A stretch of DNA of 64,000 nt from Sphingomonas daechungensis. Lineage in GTDB: Bacteria > Pseudomonadota > Alphaproteobacteria > Sphingomonadales > Sphingomonadaceae. Where the stretch lies: contig NZ_CP060780.1 of assembly GCF_014489495.1 (NCBI RefSeq), positions 496,001-560,000 on the forward strand, in the 5' to 3' direction. Positions 32,095-46,807 of this stretch are shown here, piece after piece; the first letter of the stretch is position 1; each line of letters opens with the position of its first letter. The notes under the pieces are model-generated. The model saw nothing but the letters and a program-made list of their open reading frames with translations. It made no database searches and was not told the DNA's origin. Position numbers and translations under genes: made by a program.

Positions 32095-32490
32095 ATGGGA
32101 AGGCTTTTACTGGTCGCGAGCTTCGCGATGCTTGGCGCGACCGCCATGGCTTCGGCAAAACCGGAACATGCCAATCAGGGCAGTGGGAAATCGCGTGCAG
32201 CGAATTCGTCGCCTGTCGGCTATGGCGCCGGCGGCTGTCCGCCGGGTCTCAAGGGCAAGAATGTTTCTTGCATGCCTCCCGGCCGCTACAAGAAATTGTT
32301 TGAGATTGGTCAGCGCGTTCCCAGCGGCTTCAAGGGTCTGATGCCCTACAGCGCTTTGCCTTACGATCTGCGCATGGGATACGGCGGCGCGCTCGATCGA
32401 AGCGCCCGCTACGTCTACGACCAGCAATTCCTGTATCGGGTCGACCCGGAGACGATGATCGTCCGGCAGATTCTACGGGCGCTTCCCTAA
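32095..32490 (+). CDS. Exported protein, unknown function
   Basis: A 131-residue protein with signal peptide MGRLLLVASFAMLGATAMASA. The mature part has GYGAGGCPPGLKGKNVSCMPPGRYKKL, with one cysteine pair, and a C-terminal domain YRVDPETMIVRQILRAL. Periplasmic proteins with a PPGL(K) cysteine loop followed by a YxVDxxTxxIxxIL end are common in sphingomonads and resemble RcnB-like small domains, but I cannot assign a function. It converges on the lipoprotein gene at 32487; the stop codons overlap. Confidence 0.7.
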   Translation: MGRLLLVASFAMLGATAMASAKPEHANQGSGKSRAANSSPVGYGAGGCPPGLKGKNVSCMPPGRYKKLFEIGQRVPSGFKGLMPYSALPYDLRMGYGGALDRSARYVYDQQFLYRVDPETMIVRQILRALP

Positions 32491-32681
32491 AGCCCGCCTT
32501 CGTTGGACGTTACAACGGCGTTCAAGCCGTGATCGTCCACGGCGTTAAGGTTGGCCGGGGCCGCGTTGAGCAGGTTCGAGGCATCGTCGAGCTGGAGATT
32601 CTCCTCGGCCGTTGGCGTGTCGGCAGGCCTTTGGCAGGACACCATCAGCGGCAAAGCGAGCAGGATCGGGGCGATCTTCAT
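32487..32681 (-). CDS. Small lipoprotein
   Basis: A 64-residue protein with a lipoprotein signal (MKIAPILLALPLMVSCQ; the lipobox cysteine is residue 16). The mature 48 residues are acidic and Asn/Leu-rich (LLNAAPANLNAVDDHGLN). No domain is recognised. It may have arisen from the same family as the Ala/Asn-rich lipoprotein directly upstream at 32773, as both end in Asn-Ala-type runs. Confidence 0.6.
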   Translation of the reverse strand: MKIAPILLALPLMVSCQRPADTPTAEENLQLDDASNLLNAAPANLNAVDDHGLNAVVTSNEGGL

Positions 32682-32721
32682 GTTCAGCACTCCATGACGG
32701 AAGCGCGCCCAAATGCCAAAG

Positions 32722-32756
32722 AAAAGGGGCCGCGCGGCAAGCCGCACGACCCCTTC
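32722..32756 (-). terminator. Intrinsic terminator after the Ala/Asn-rich lipoprotein
   Basis: On the minus strand AAGGGG ... GTGCGGC, a TT loop, then GCCGCGC ... CCCCTT is followed by TTCTTT. It begins 17 bases after the lipoprotein stop and would separate it from the gene at 32487. Confidence 0.8.
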
Positions 32757-32772
32757 GAAATCGCGTGAACCC

Positions 32773-33033
32773 TTAGTTCGCGGCGTTTTCGGCTGCGTTG
32801 CCAACAGCGCTGGCAGCGTTGTCGACGGCGTTGCCCGCAGCGTCGATGGCGTTGCCGGCCGCGTCGAGCGCATTGTCGGCAGCGTTGCCGGCGTCGACAG
32901 TCGCCGCGTTGACGTCCTCGACGGCCGCGTTCTCGACGTTCGCTTCGTTACCTGCGGTGGTGTCTTCGGTCTTGGCTTGGCAAGCAGCCAGGCCGAGCGC
33001 GAGGACCGCAACGGTCACTGCAACTTTCTTCAT
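32773..33033 (-). CDS. Ala/Asn/Asp-repeat lipoprotein
   Basis: An 86-residue protein with a lipobox (VLALGLAACQ). After it comes a low-complexity mature part built of repeated units such as GNAADNAL, DAAGNAID and AAGNAVDN, in which aliphatic alanines and acidic or amide residues alternate. This predicts an amphipathic helix running from the lipid anchor, as in entericidin- or Lpp-like envelope lipoproteins, but the function is unknown. A clear intrinsic terminator follows. Confidence 0.72.
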   Translation of the reverse strand: MKKVAVTVAVLALGLAACQAKTEDTTAGNEANVENAAVEDVNAATVDAGNAADNALDAAGNAIDAAGNAVDNAASAVGNAAENAAN

Positions 33034-33189
33034 GATCGTTCCACTCCCTCAAATGGTCCTAAGCCGGACCCGGCTCGGCCTGTCGCGAAAATCGCTCAGG
33101 CCAGCGGGCGCCATTACAGGGGCGTTACAAGCCGCGCAATCGGGAAAATCATCACATTTTCTGACACAGTCGCCCCTGCGTTCATTGAC

Positions 33190-33209
33190 ATATAAAGTTT
33201 TCTTTATAT
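33190..33209. promoter_or_regulatory. Perfect palindromic operator for the ArsR-methyltransferase
   Basis: ATATAAAGTTTTCTTTATAT is an 8-bp perfect inverted repeat with a 4-base spacer, ending 11 bases before the ATG at 33221. Its AT-rich sequence stands out in GC-rich surroundings. Position and symmetry suit autoregulation by the ArsR-type protein encoded next and control of the whole metF-metH operon. Confidence 0.75.
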
Positions 33210-33220
33210 CATGTTTCCCG

Positions 33221-35075
<1,855 letters not shown>

Positions 35076-35079
<4 letters not shown>

Positions 35080-36118
35080 GCGCTTCCCAGTCACTCCGCA
35101 GCGAAGCCGCCAAGCGCATCCTGATCAAGGACGGCCCCTACGGCACCGGCATCCAGGGCGAAAAGTTGTCCGGCGAAGCCTATTGCGCTGGCCTCGATCT
35201 GCTGAAGGACCAGAAGGGCAACAACGACCTTTTGAACCTGACCCAGCCGCAAGTGGTCCGCACCATCTGCGAGCGCTTCGCCGACGTCGGCGCAGAAATC
35301 CTCGCCACCAATACCTTCAACGCGAACCGCATCAGCCAGGCAGATTATGCCGCTGAGCACTTGGTCGGCGACATCAACCGCGCTTCGGCCCGCATCATGC
35401 GCGAGGTGGCCGACCGTTACACCGCGAAGGACGGCAAGCCGCGCTGGATTGCCGGTGCACTCGGACCGACCAACAAGACCCTTTCGCTATCGCCGGACGT
35501 GAACGATCCTGCCTATCGCGAGGTCGACTTCGACACGGTGAAGGACGTTTACCGCGAGCAGATCGACGCGCTCGTCGAAGGTGGCGTCGACTTCATCCTC
35601 GTCGAAACGGTGTTCGACACGCTCAACGCCAAGGCGGCGATCATGGCGACGCTGGAAGCCGAGCAGGCGCTCGGTCGCGAGCTTCCGCTGATGGTGTCGA
35701 TGACCCTCACTGACCTTTCCGGCCGCAACCTTTCCGGCCACACGGTCGAGGCGTTCTGGGCCACCGTCCGCCACGCCAAGCCGGTCACGATCGGCCTCAA
35801 CTGTTCATTCGGCGCCTCGCAACTTCGCCCGCACCTCGTGGCGCTCAACGGCCTCGCCGACACTTTGATCATGGCCTACCCGAACGCCGGCTTGCCCAAC
35901 GATCTCGGCGAATATGACGAAGTCGCCGCCGAGACTGCCGCTCAGGTGAGCGAATGGTTCGACGCCGGTCTCGTCAACATCGTCGGCGGCTGCTGCGGCA
36001 CGACGCCTGCGCACATCGCCGCGATCGCCAAGGCTGCTGAGGGCCGCATGCCGCGCAAGGTGCCGACCGCCCCCCGTCAAACCCTTCTTGCCGGCCTGGA
36101 GCCGATGGTGATCGCTGC

Positions 36119-36122
<4 letters not shown>
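35076..36122 (+). CDS. metH: Methionine synthase, homocysteine-binding half
   Basis: This 348-residue protein is the homocysteine S-methyltransferase domain of cobalamin-dependent methionine synthase as a separate polypeptide. Zinc-ligand cysteines are in [12 protein letters not shown] and [11 protein letters not shown]. The usual DGAMGT opening reads DGPYGTGIQ. It ends at TGA 36122, which overlaps the GTG start of the second half (GTGA). Since both junctions are clean and this arrangement occurs in other sphingomonads, I take the split as natural. Confidence 0.92.
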
Positions 36123-38758
<2,636 letters not shown>

Positions 38759-38786
38759 CACCGGCCGGTACCGCTAGGGCGGCGCA

Positions 38787-40186
38787 ATGGATACAGCGGC
38801 GGCCATTTCACCGGGTGCACCCGCGCGCACTTGGAGCGGAGAGCTCCGGGCAACGCTCGCGCTCGCCTGGCCGCTGATCCTCGCCAACCTGACCATGCAG
38901 CTGATCCAGGCGACCGACGTCGTCCTGCTCGGCTGGCTCGGGCCGAAAGAGCTGGCCGCCGCGGCCCTCGCGCTGAGCCTGTCGTTCGGCATGATCCTGT
39001 TCGCACTCGGTGTTCTGACCGCCACCTCGCCAATGATGGCATCAGCACTAGGCGCACGATCCAACTCCGTCCGCGATGTCCGCCGAACATTCCGCCAGGG
39101 CGTGTGGGCGGCCGCGCTTATGGCGATTCCGACCCTCATCGTCCTGTGGAATGCCGAAGCGGTCATCCTCTCCTTTGGTCAGGACCCGGAGCTCGCCCGC
39201 CTCGCCGCCCGGTTCCTGCGCGGGTACATGTGGGTGATCCCGCCGTGGATGCTGTTCCAGGTCATGCGCAACTTCGTGTCTGCGCTGGAACGGCCCGGCT
39301 GGGTGCTGGTGATCAGCACATTCGGCATTCCGCTCAACGCGCTGGTGAGCTGGTCGCTGATCTTCGGCCACCTGGGCATGCCCAGGCTCGGACTGATCGG
39401 CGGCGGCGTCGGCAGCTCGATCGTCTGGGCTGCGATGGCCCTCGCTCTCGTGATCGTAATCCTCACCGACCGGCAATTTCGCCGCTTCCACGTCTTCGGA
39501 CGGTTATGGCGTGCCGACTGGCCCGATTTCGCAAGCTGTTCAAGCTTGGCGGGCCGATCGGCATCACCATGGGCCTGGAAGGCGGCGTGTTCAGTGCCGC
39601 TGCCTATCTCATGGGCCTGTTCGGGGCACCGTCCGTCGCTGCTCATCAGATCGCGCTGCAGATCGCCGCGACCACCTTCATGGTTCCCTTGGCGCTTGGC
39701 CAGGCGACCACCGTGCGGGTCGGCCTCGCCTATGGCCGGAAGGATCGCGAGGGCATCGGCCTCGCCGGATGGACGGCATTCTGGCTCAGCACCGCCTTCA
39801 TGACGCTGATGGCGACGTTGATGTTCATCTTCCCGCATCAGCTGATCACGCTCTTCCTCGCGGACACGCCGGAGAATGCGACGGTCATCGCGTTCGGAGT
39901 CTCCTTCCTGCGCATCGCGGCACTGTTCCAGATTGTTGATGGCTGGCAGGTCGTCGGCGCGGGAATGCTTCGCGGAATCCACGACACGCGCGTCCCGATG
40001 GTTTTCGCCCTCTTCGGTTACTGGGCGATCGGCTTGGGCATTGGCTTGGCGTTGGCCTTCGCAATGGAATGGCGCGGGGTCGGCATCTGGACCGGCCTTG
40101 CCGCGGGCCTCGGAGTTGTCGCGATCCTCATGCTTTGGCGCTGGACTCGTCGCGAGAGGCTGGGCCTGCTTCCAGTCGGCGCCTAA
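38787..40186 (+). CDS. MATE-family efflux transporter (one frame break)
   Basis: The repaired 466-residue membrane protein has about twelve hydrophobic segments and MATE-family marks such as LTMQLIQATDVVLLGWLG near the N-terminus and APSVAAHQIALQIA in the second half. It exports cationic drugs or metabolites in exchange for sodium or protons. One C is missing near 39525 (GACTGGCCCGATTT), between the two halves. It begins 28 bases after metH on the same strand and may be partly co-transcribed. The substrate is unknown. Confidence 0.88.
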
Positions 40187-40206
40187 AAATCTCATCGCCC
40201 AGGGTG

Positions 40207-40234
40207 TTGACGCCCCAAACGGCGGCACCCATAT
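40207..40234 (+). promoter_or_regulatory. groESL promoter
   Basis: TTGACG at 40207-40212 and CCATAT at 40229-40234 are 16 bases apart, just upstream of the CIRCE element. The -10 region CCCATAT also resembles a sigma-32 element, so heat-shock sigma control in addition to HrcA is possible. Confidence 0.6.
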
Positions 40235-40245
40235 GCGCGGCATCG

Positions 40246-40272
40246 CTGGCACTCTCCTCGCGGGAGTGCCAA
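40246..40272. promoter_or_regulatory. CIRCE element, HrcA operator
   Basis: CTGGCACTC, nine bases, GAGTGCCAA matches the CIRCE inverted repeat (TTAGCACTC-N9-GAGTGCTAA) with two changed bases in each arm that preserve most pairing. It lies 38 bases before groES, in the expected leader position. Confidence 0.93.
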
Positions 40273-40309
40273 CGCGCATGTTCAACAAGAGAGAGACAAG
40301 GGGCTCACT

Positions 40310-40597
40310 ATGGGTTTCAGGCCGCTTCACGACCGCGTCCTCGTCCGCCGCATCGAGGCTGATGAGAAGACGACGGGCGGAATCATCATTCCCGACACCG
40401 CCAAGGAAAAGCCGCAGGAAGGCGAAATCGTCGCCGTCGGCACCGGCGCTCGCAGCGACGAGGGCAAGGTTACGCCGCTCGACGTCAAGGCCGGCGACAA
40501 GATCCTGTTCGGCAAGTGGTCGGGCACCGAGGTCAAGATCGACGGTGAAGACCTGATCATCATGAAGGAAAGCGACATTCTGGGCATTGTTGGCTGA
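40310..40597 (+). CDS. groES: Co-chaperonin GroES
   Basis: The 95-residue GroES heptamer subunit caps the GroEL ring. It starts [16 protein letters not shown], has the mobile-loop segment [18 protein letters not shown] and the roof-region [18 protein letters not shown]. It is followed 77 bases later by groEL and controlled by the CIRCE element upstream. No frame break is seen. Confidence 0.97.
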   Translation: MGFRPLHDRVLVRRIEADEKTTGGIIIPDTAKEKPQEGEIVAVGTGARSDEGKVTPLDVKAGDKILFGKWSGTEVKIDGEDLIIMKESDILGIVG

Positions 40598-40635
40598 CGC
40601 CAACGGGCTCGGGATCGTCGGCTGACCTCAGCTGA

Positions 40636-42318
<1,683 letters not shown>

Positions 42319-42345
42319 GTCCCGCGCTCAACGCACAGAAAAGAA

Positions 42346-42375
42346 GGGCCGGAGGAGCGATCCCCGGCCCTTTTT
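42346..42375 (+). terminator. Intrinsic terminator after groEL, possibly bidirectional
   Basis: GGGCCGG at 42346 pairs with CCGGCCC at 42364-42370 and is followed by TTTTTCTTT. On the minus strand the other side reads CTTCTTTTC, so it may also end the convergent M20 peptidase transcript. Confidence 0.88.
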
Positions 42376-42389
42376 CTTTGTCGCGACCG

Positions 42390-43856
42390 CTACTTGCCAG
42401 CCAAGTCGCGGATCATCGATTCCCAGTGCATCGTGCTGTCCCACAGCGACTGGACGGGGATGCGCTCGTCCTTGCCATGGGCGCGCTCGTCGTCGGGGGA
42501 GACGCCCCAACCTCCATCGACGCCGTAGACCGGGATCCCGCGTGCCCGGAACTCTAGCCCGTCGGTAGCTCCGGTCGACATTTGCGGGATGATCTGAGCG
42601 CCCGGGAAGCGTGCGTGGATCGCCTTGGTGTAGGCTCCCACGACATCCGGCCGGAGCGGCGAGACAGGCGTCGGTCGGCCGGCGTCGGCGTCCGGCGTGA
42701 CTTCGACGCCCGGACCGACCACCTGCTTCAACTCGGCCTCGATCGTCGCCGGCTGGACACCCGGCAGGATGCGGCAGTTCACGGTGGCTTCGGCCAGCTG
42801 CGGCAGCGCATTGTCGGCATGTCCGCCCTTGAGCCGCGTGGCGACGCAGCGGGTGCGGGTCAGGCCGACTTCGAGCGGATCGCTTTCGATACGATCCGCG
42901 GCCGCACCGTCGGCCGGATTGGCGACCCACGCGCGCATGGCGTTGCCTAGCTCGCTATTGCCCTCCTGCTTGGCGCGCTCGGTGAAATAGACCTTGGTCG
43001 TCTCGTTGAGCGCCGGCTCGAAACGGTGGTTCTGCAGCTTCTTCAGAGCATCGGCGAGCTGATAAATCGCATTGTCCGGTCGCGGCCGCGAGCTATGGCC
43101 GCCGGGATTGCGGACGCGGAAGAAGTAGGTCTGGAACGTCTTCTCCGACGTCTGCAGGCCGTAGCCGAGCGACTTGCCGTCGCGTGTGAAGGCGCCGCCG
43201 CCGCCATCGGCGTTCAACGCAAACTCCGCTTCCGTCCACTTGCGCCATTCGGTCGCGCCGAGCTCCGCGCCCTTGCCCTGTGTCTCCTCGTCGCCCGTGA
43301 ACAAAACGACGATGTCGCGATCCGGCTTGAAGCCCGATGCGCGCAGCTTCAGCAGAGCGACCATGGATGGCACCAGGCCGCCCTTGTCGTCGCCGGAACC
43401 GCGTCCGTAGAAATAGCCGTCCTTTTCGACCAGCTTGAACGGGTCCGTCGTCCAATCCGACGGCAAAGCGTCGACCACATCCATGTGGGCCAGGATCAGG
43501 ATCGGCTTCTTCTTCGGCGTGCCCGCCGCCGGCCAGCGCGCAATAATCGCCGCCGTGTCGTTGCCCGGCACCGACGTGTACGGAAGGACATGAATGTCGC
43601 TGTCCGCCCAGCCGAATTCCTTGAATTTGCTGGCGAGGTAATTGGCGAGCTTCAAATTCTCGCCCGCGCGGCCCTTGACCGTCGGCGTCTCCACCGCCGT
43701 CTTGTAGATTTCGCGAGCCGTTGCCTCCCATTGCGGTGGAAGGCTCTTCCCACCTTTTAGTGCGGCGGGAGGAGGAGAGTTCAACGGCGGCTCAGGTGCC
43801 TGCGCCAGCGCGACTGTGGATGAGAGTGCAAGCATGACGGTCAGCGGTATGCGCAT
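42390..43856 (-). CDS. Exported M20-family metallopeptidase
   Basis: A 488-residue M20/M28-type co-catalytic zinc hydrolase with a signal peptide (MRIPLTVMLALSSTVALA). Zinc ligands and catalytic residues are in PILILAHMDVVDALP, FYGRGSGDDKGGLVPS and VLFTGDEETQGKG, and the dimerisation domain follows (NPGGHSSRPRPDNAIYQLA). It probably cleaves dipeptides or acylated amino acids in the periplasm. ATG 43856 is chosen because it begins the signal peptide and follows GGGGAG. It adds to the set of exported amide hydrolases in this window. Confidence 0.9.
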   Translation of the reverse strand: MRIPLTVMLALSSTVALAQAPEPPLNSPPPAALKGGKSLPPQWEATAREIYKTAVETPTVKGRAGENLKLANYLASKFKEFGWADSDIHVLPYTSVPGNDTAAIIARWPAAGTPKKKPILILAHMDVVDALPSDWTTDPFKLVEKDGYFYGRGSGDDKGGLVPSMVALLKLRASGFKPDRDIVVLFTGDEETQGKGAELGATEWRKWTEAEFALNADGGGGAFTRDGKSLGYGLQTSEKTFQTYFFRVRNPGGHSSRPRPDNAIYQLADALKKLQNHRFEPALNETTKVYFTERAKQEGNSELGNAMRAWVANPADGAAADRIESDPLEVGLTRTRCVATRLKGGHADNALPQLAEATVNCRILPGVQPATIEAELKQVVGPGVEVTPDADAGRPTPVSPLRPDVVGAYTKAIHARFPGAQIIPQMSTGATDGLEFRARGIPVYGVDGGWGVSPDDERAHGKDERIPVQSLWDSTMHWESMIRDLAGK

Positions 43857-43905
43857 TGGAATCTCCCCTTGAACGCGCCGCACGCTAAGCCTGAGCAATC
43901 GGGCG

Positions 43906-45018
43906 TCAAGCGTGGTCGGTGCCGTGCCCTTCCGCGAGATATTCGGCGCTCCGCATTTCCTCGAGACGGCTGACGGTCCGTTGGAACTCGAAGCTCCCGT
44001 CGCCGTCCGGATAAAGACCCGCAGGATCCGCGTCCGCAGCAGCCAGAAGCTTCACCCGATGCTCGTACAGCGCGTCGATCAAGGTAACGAACCGGGCCGC
44101 CTCATTGCGCATCTCGCGCGTCATCACTGGGATGCCGACGATGATCACCGTGTGGAAGCGCTGGGCGATGGCGAGGTAATCGGCAGCCCCGCGAGCCTCG
44201 CCAACCAGCCGCTTGAACGAAAAGACCGCGACGCCTTTCAGGCTCTTGGGAACGTGCAATGTTCGTCCGCCACCGACCGATAGGTCCTCCGTCGGGACCT
44301 TGGCGCGGTCCTCGACGGGATAGTCCGTCAATTTGAAGAAGGCGTCGCTCAGCGCCTTGGTCGCTTCCGCTCCGTTGGGAACGTGCCAGGTGTTCACGCC
44401 GGTCAGGCGGTGAAGCCGGTAGTCGGTCGGACCATCGACTTCGACGAGCGCGAAACTCTTTTCGATCAGGTCGATGAACGGCAGGAACAGCTCCCGATTG
44501 AGCCCGTCCTTGTAGAGATCGCGCGGCGGACGGTTCGACGTCGTCACCACCCGCATGCCTCGCTCCAGCAGATGCTCGAATAGCCGCGACAGGATCATCG
44601 CGTCTGCGGGATTGTTCACGACCATCTCGTCGAAGCAGAGCAGCGTCACTTCGTCGGCGATGTCGTCCGCGACGCGCTCGAGCGGATCGCCTTCCTCATC
44701 CTTGCGCTTTTCACGCAGGCGGGCGTGCGTTTCGAGCATGAAGGCATGGAAATGCACGCGGCGCTTCGGCTCGACGGCGATATGCTCGAACGCAAGGTCC
44801 ATCAGCATCGATTTGCCGCGCCCGACACCGCCCAAAGGTAGATGCCGCAGAGTTCAGTCTGCTGCCTATTGAACAGCCTTTTGAGAAATCCGCCATTGCT
44901 GGCGTTGAGTTCCTCCCCAGCCGGTCGAGCGCTCCGGCCGCACGCTCCTGCGCGGGATCGGGCTTCAGCTCCCTGCCGCGACAAGCTGATGGTAGGCCGT
45001 GCCTACCGGTCCGCTCAT
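43906..45018 (-). CDS. zapE: Cell division ATPase ZapE (three frame breaks)
   Basis: ZapE (AFG1-like) is a P-loop ATPase that acts at the division site on the Z-ring. The repaired protein has 371 residues. Walker A is in LWGGVGRGKSMLMD, Walker B in VTLLCFDEMVV, and TSNRPPRDLYKDGL is typical. Bases are missing near 44835 (TTTGGGCGGTGTC), 44925 and 44970, all in the first 65 codons. The start ATG 45018 overlaps the stop of the thioesterase gene (ATGA). The order sdhB-thioesterase-zapE is common in sphingomonads. Confidence 0.9.
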
Positions 45019-45506
45019 GCGGGCCCGTTTCGCTCTTTGATGCGCTTCAGCGTGCCCGTGAAGCTGTAACAGGACTCGCCGTCCTGCTTCACCACACCCT
45101 GCAGGAACACCAGGCTCCGCGTCTGCTTTACCAGTTCGACGTGGGCGTCGAGCGGGATGCCAACCTTGCCGCGTGCAAGGAAGTGAGTGGTCAGGTCGAG
45201 CGTCACGAAGTGGCCCGGCGTGATGCCGGCGCAGCGGCCGCCAGCGAACAGAGCCATGTCGATGAAGCTCATCACGGCGCCGCCGTGGATGGAGCCGCCC
45301 ATGTTCATATGACTTTCGTTCGGGAACATGCGGGCGATCCCGCGTCCCGGGCCATCAGGCTTGAACAGAAGACGGCCAGTCGCAGCCGCGAACGAATGCT
45401 TGCGAAAGTCGCCCCAGCTGTACCAGCCCGGATTCTCCGCATCGGGCTGCGCTCCGGTCGGAACACCGACGTCTTCCAGGCCGTCGCTCACGCCCGTATC
45501 GCTCAA
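45015..45506 (-). CDS. PaaI-type hotdog thioesterase
   Basis: A 163-residue hotdog protein of the PaaI/YbgC group with the active-site helix [17 protein letters not shown], which follows a FPNES segment. It should hydrolyse acyl-CoA thioesters. The start is taken as TTG 45506, which overlaps the sdhB stop (TTGA); GTG 45494 is an alternative. It overlaps zapE downstream by four bases, so it sits in the middle of a coupled sdhB-thioesterase-zapE operon. Confidence 0.82.
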   Translation of the reverse strand: MSDTGVSDGLEDVGVPTGAQPDAENPGWYSWGDFRKHSFAAATGRLLFKPDGPGRGIARMFPNESHMNMGGSIHGGAVMSFIDMALFAGGRCAGITPGHFVTLDLTTHFLARGKVGIPLDAHVELVKQTRSLVFLQGVVKQDGESCYSFTGTLKRIKERNGPA

Positions 45507-46281
45507 GCTGCCCGTTCGGCGATCAGCTTCTTGGTCTCGGCAATCGCCTTGGCCGGGTTGAGTCCCTTCGGACATACGTTGGCGCAGTTCATGATCGTGT
45601 GGCAGCGATACAGACGGTACGGATCCTCGAGATCGTTGAGACGCTCGCCCGTCGCTTCATCGCGACTGTCGGCAATCCAGCGATAAGCCTGCAGCAGCAC
45701 GGCCGGTCCAAGGAACCGGTCGGAATTCCACCAATAGCTTGGGCAGCCGGTCGAACAGCAGAAGCAGAGGATGCATTCGTAAAGGCCGTCGAGCTTCGCA
45801 CGGTCTTCCGGCGACTGCAGCCGTTCGCGACCCGACGGGGCCGGGGTCACCGTCTTCAGCCAGGGCTGGATCGAGGCATATTGCGCATAGACGTGCGTGA
45901 GGTCGGGAACGAGGTCCTTCACCACTTCCATGTGCGGCAATGGCGTGATCTGGACGTCGCCCTTGATGTCCTCGATCGCCGTCGTGCAGGCGAGGCCGTT
46001 GCGGCCGTCCATGTTCATCGAACAGGATCCGCAAATGCCTTCGCGGCAGGAGCGGCGAAACGTCAGGGTGGAGTCGATCTCGTTCTTGATGCGGATCAGC
46101 GCGTCGAGAACCATCGGGCCGGTCTTGTCGAGATCGATGGTGAACGTGTCGACGCGAGGATTGTGACCGCTATCCGGGTCGTAGCGGTAGATCTTGAACG
46201 TCTTCAGCCGCTTGCCCTCTTCGGCGGGGAACGTCTTGCCCGCGTGACGAGGCTGTTCTTCGGAAGGCGAAACTCGGCCAA
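45503..46281 (-). CDS. sdhB: Succinate dehydrogenase iron-sulfur subunit (one frame break)
   Basis: SdhB passes electrons from the flavoprotein to ubiquinone in complex II. The repaired protein has 259 residues with the 2Fe-2S ligands [15 protein letters not shown] and the 4Fe-4S/3Fe-4S clusters [16 protein letters not shown] and [14 protein letters not shown]. One base is missing near 46247 (ACGCGGGCAAG). The start TTG 46281 is supported by AGGAG nine bases upstream and by the conserved start AEFRLPKNS. The sdhC, sdhD and sdhA genes that normally accompany it are absent; the next gene upstream is bcp. Confidence 0.92.
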
Positions 46282-46334
46282 GGACTGGCTCCTGATAAGT
46301 CTTGCGCGGGCGCTATCACCCGCGACCTTGATTT

Positions 46335-46807
46335 TCAAACCTGCGCGGCGGCCTTCAGCACATCCTGGGCGTGACCCGGCACCTTCACTTTCCGCCACGC
46401 GCGAACGACCTTGCCATCTGAACCGATGAGATAGGTCGCCCGCTCCATCCCCATGTATTTCCGACCATACATCGACTTTTCGACCCAGGTTCCGAAGGCG
46501 TCCGAGATTTTGCCGTCCTCGTCCGAAGCGAGCGGTACGGCGAGGTCGTACTTGGCGATGAACTTCTCATGCTTCTTCATCGGATCGCGGGAAACGCCGA
46601 CGACCTTCACGCCCGCCTTCTTGAAGTCGGGGCAAGCTGAGTGAAATTCTGGGCTTCCAGCGTGCAGCCCGACGTGTCGTCCTTCGGATAGAAGTAGAGA
46701 ACCAACGGCTGGCCGGGCGACGAAAGGTCGACGGTGCTTCCATCGCTCGACGTGACCTTGAGCGCCGGAGCCCGATCGCCTTCCTTAACGCCGCCTTCGT
46801 TGATCAT
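46335..46807 (-). CDS. bcp: Thioredoxin-dependent peroxiredoxin Bcp (one frame break)
   Basis: Bcp reduces hydrogen peroxide and organic peroxides. The repaired protein has 157 residues with the peroxidatic cysteine in FYPKDDTSGCTLEAQNF. The cysteine five residues later, which resolves the disulfide in many Bcp proteins, is replaced (EAQNF), so this is probably a 1-Cys type member. One base is missing near 46635 (GCTTGCCCCGAC). The start overlaps the glnE stop (ATGA). Confidence 0.9.

Noticed and set aside
32798..33220. Long upstream extension of the ArsR-methyltransferase frame
   Set aside because: The extension is antisense to the Ala/Asn-rich lipoprotein and crosses the operator; the winged helix begins at 33221.
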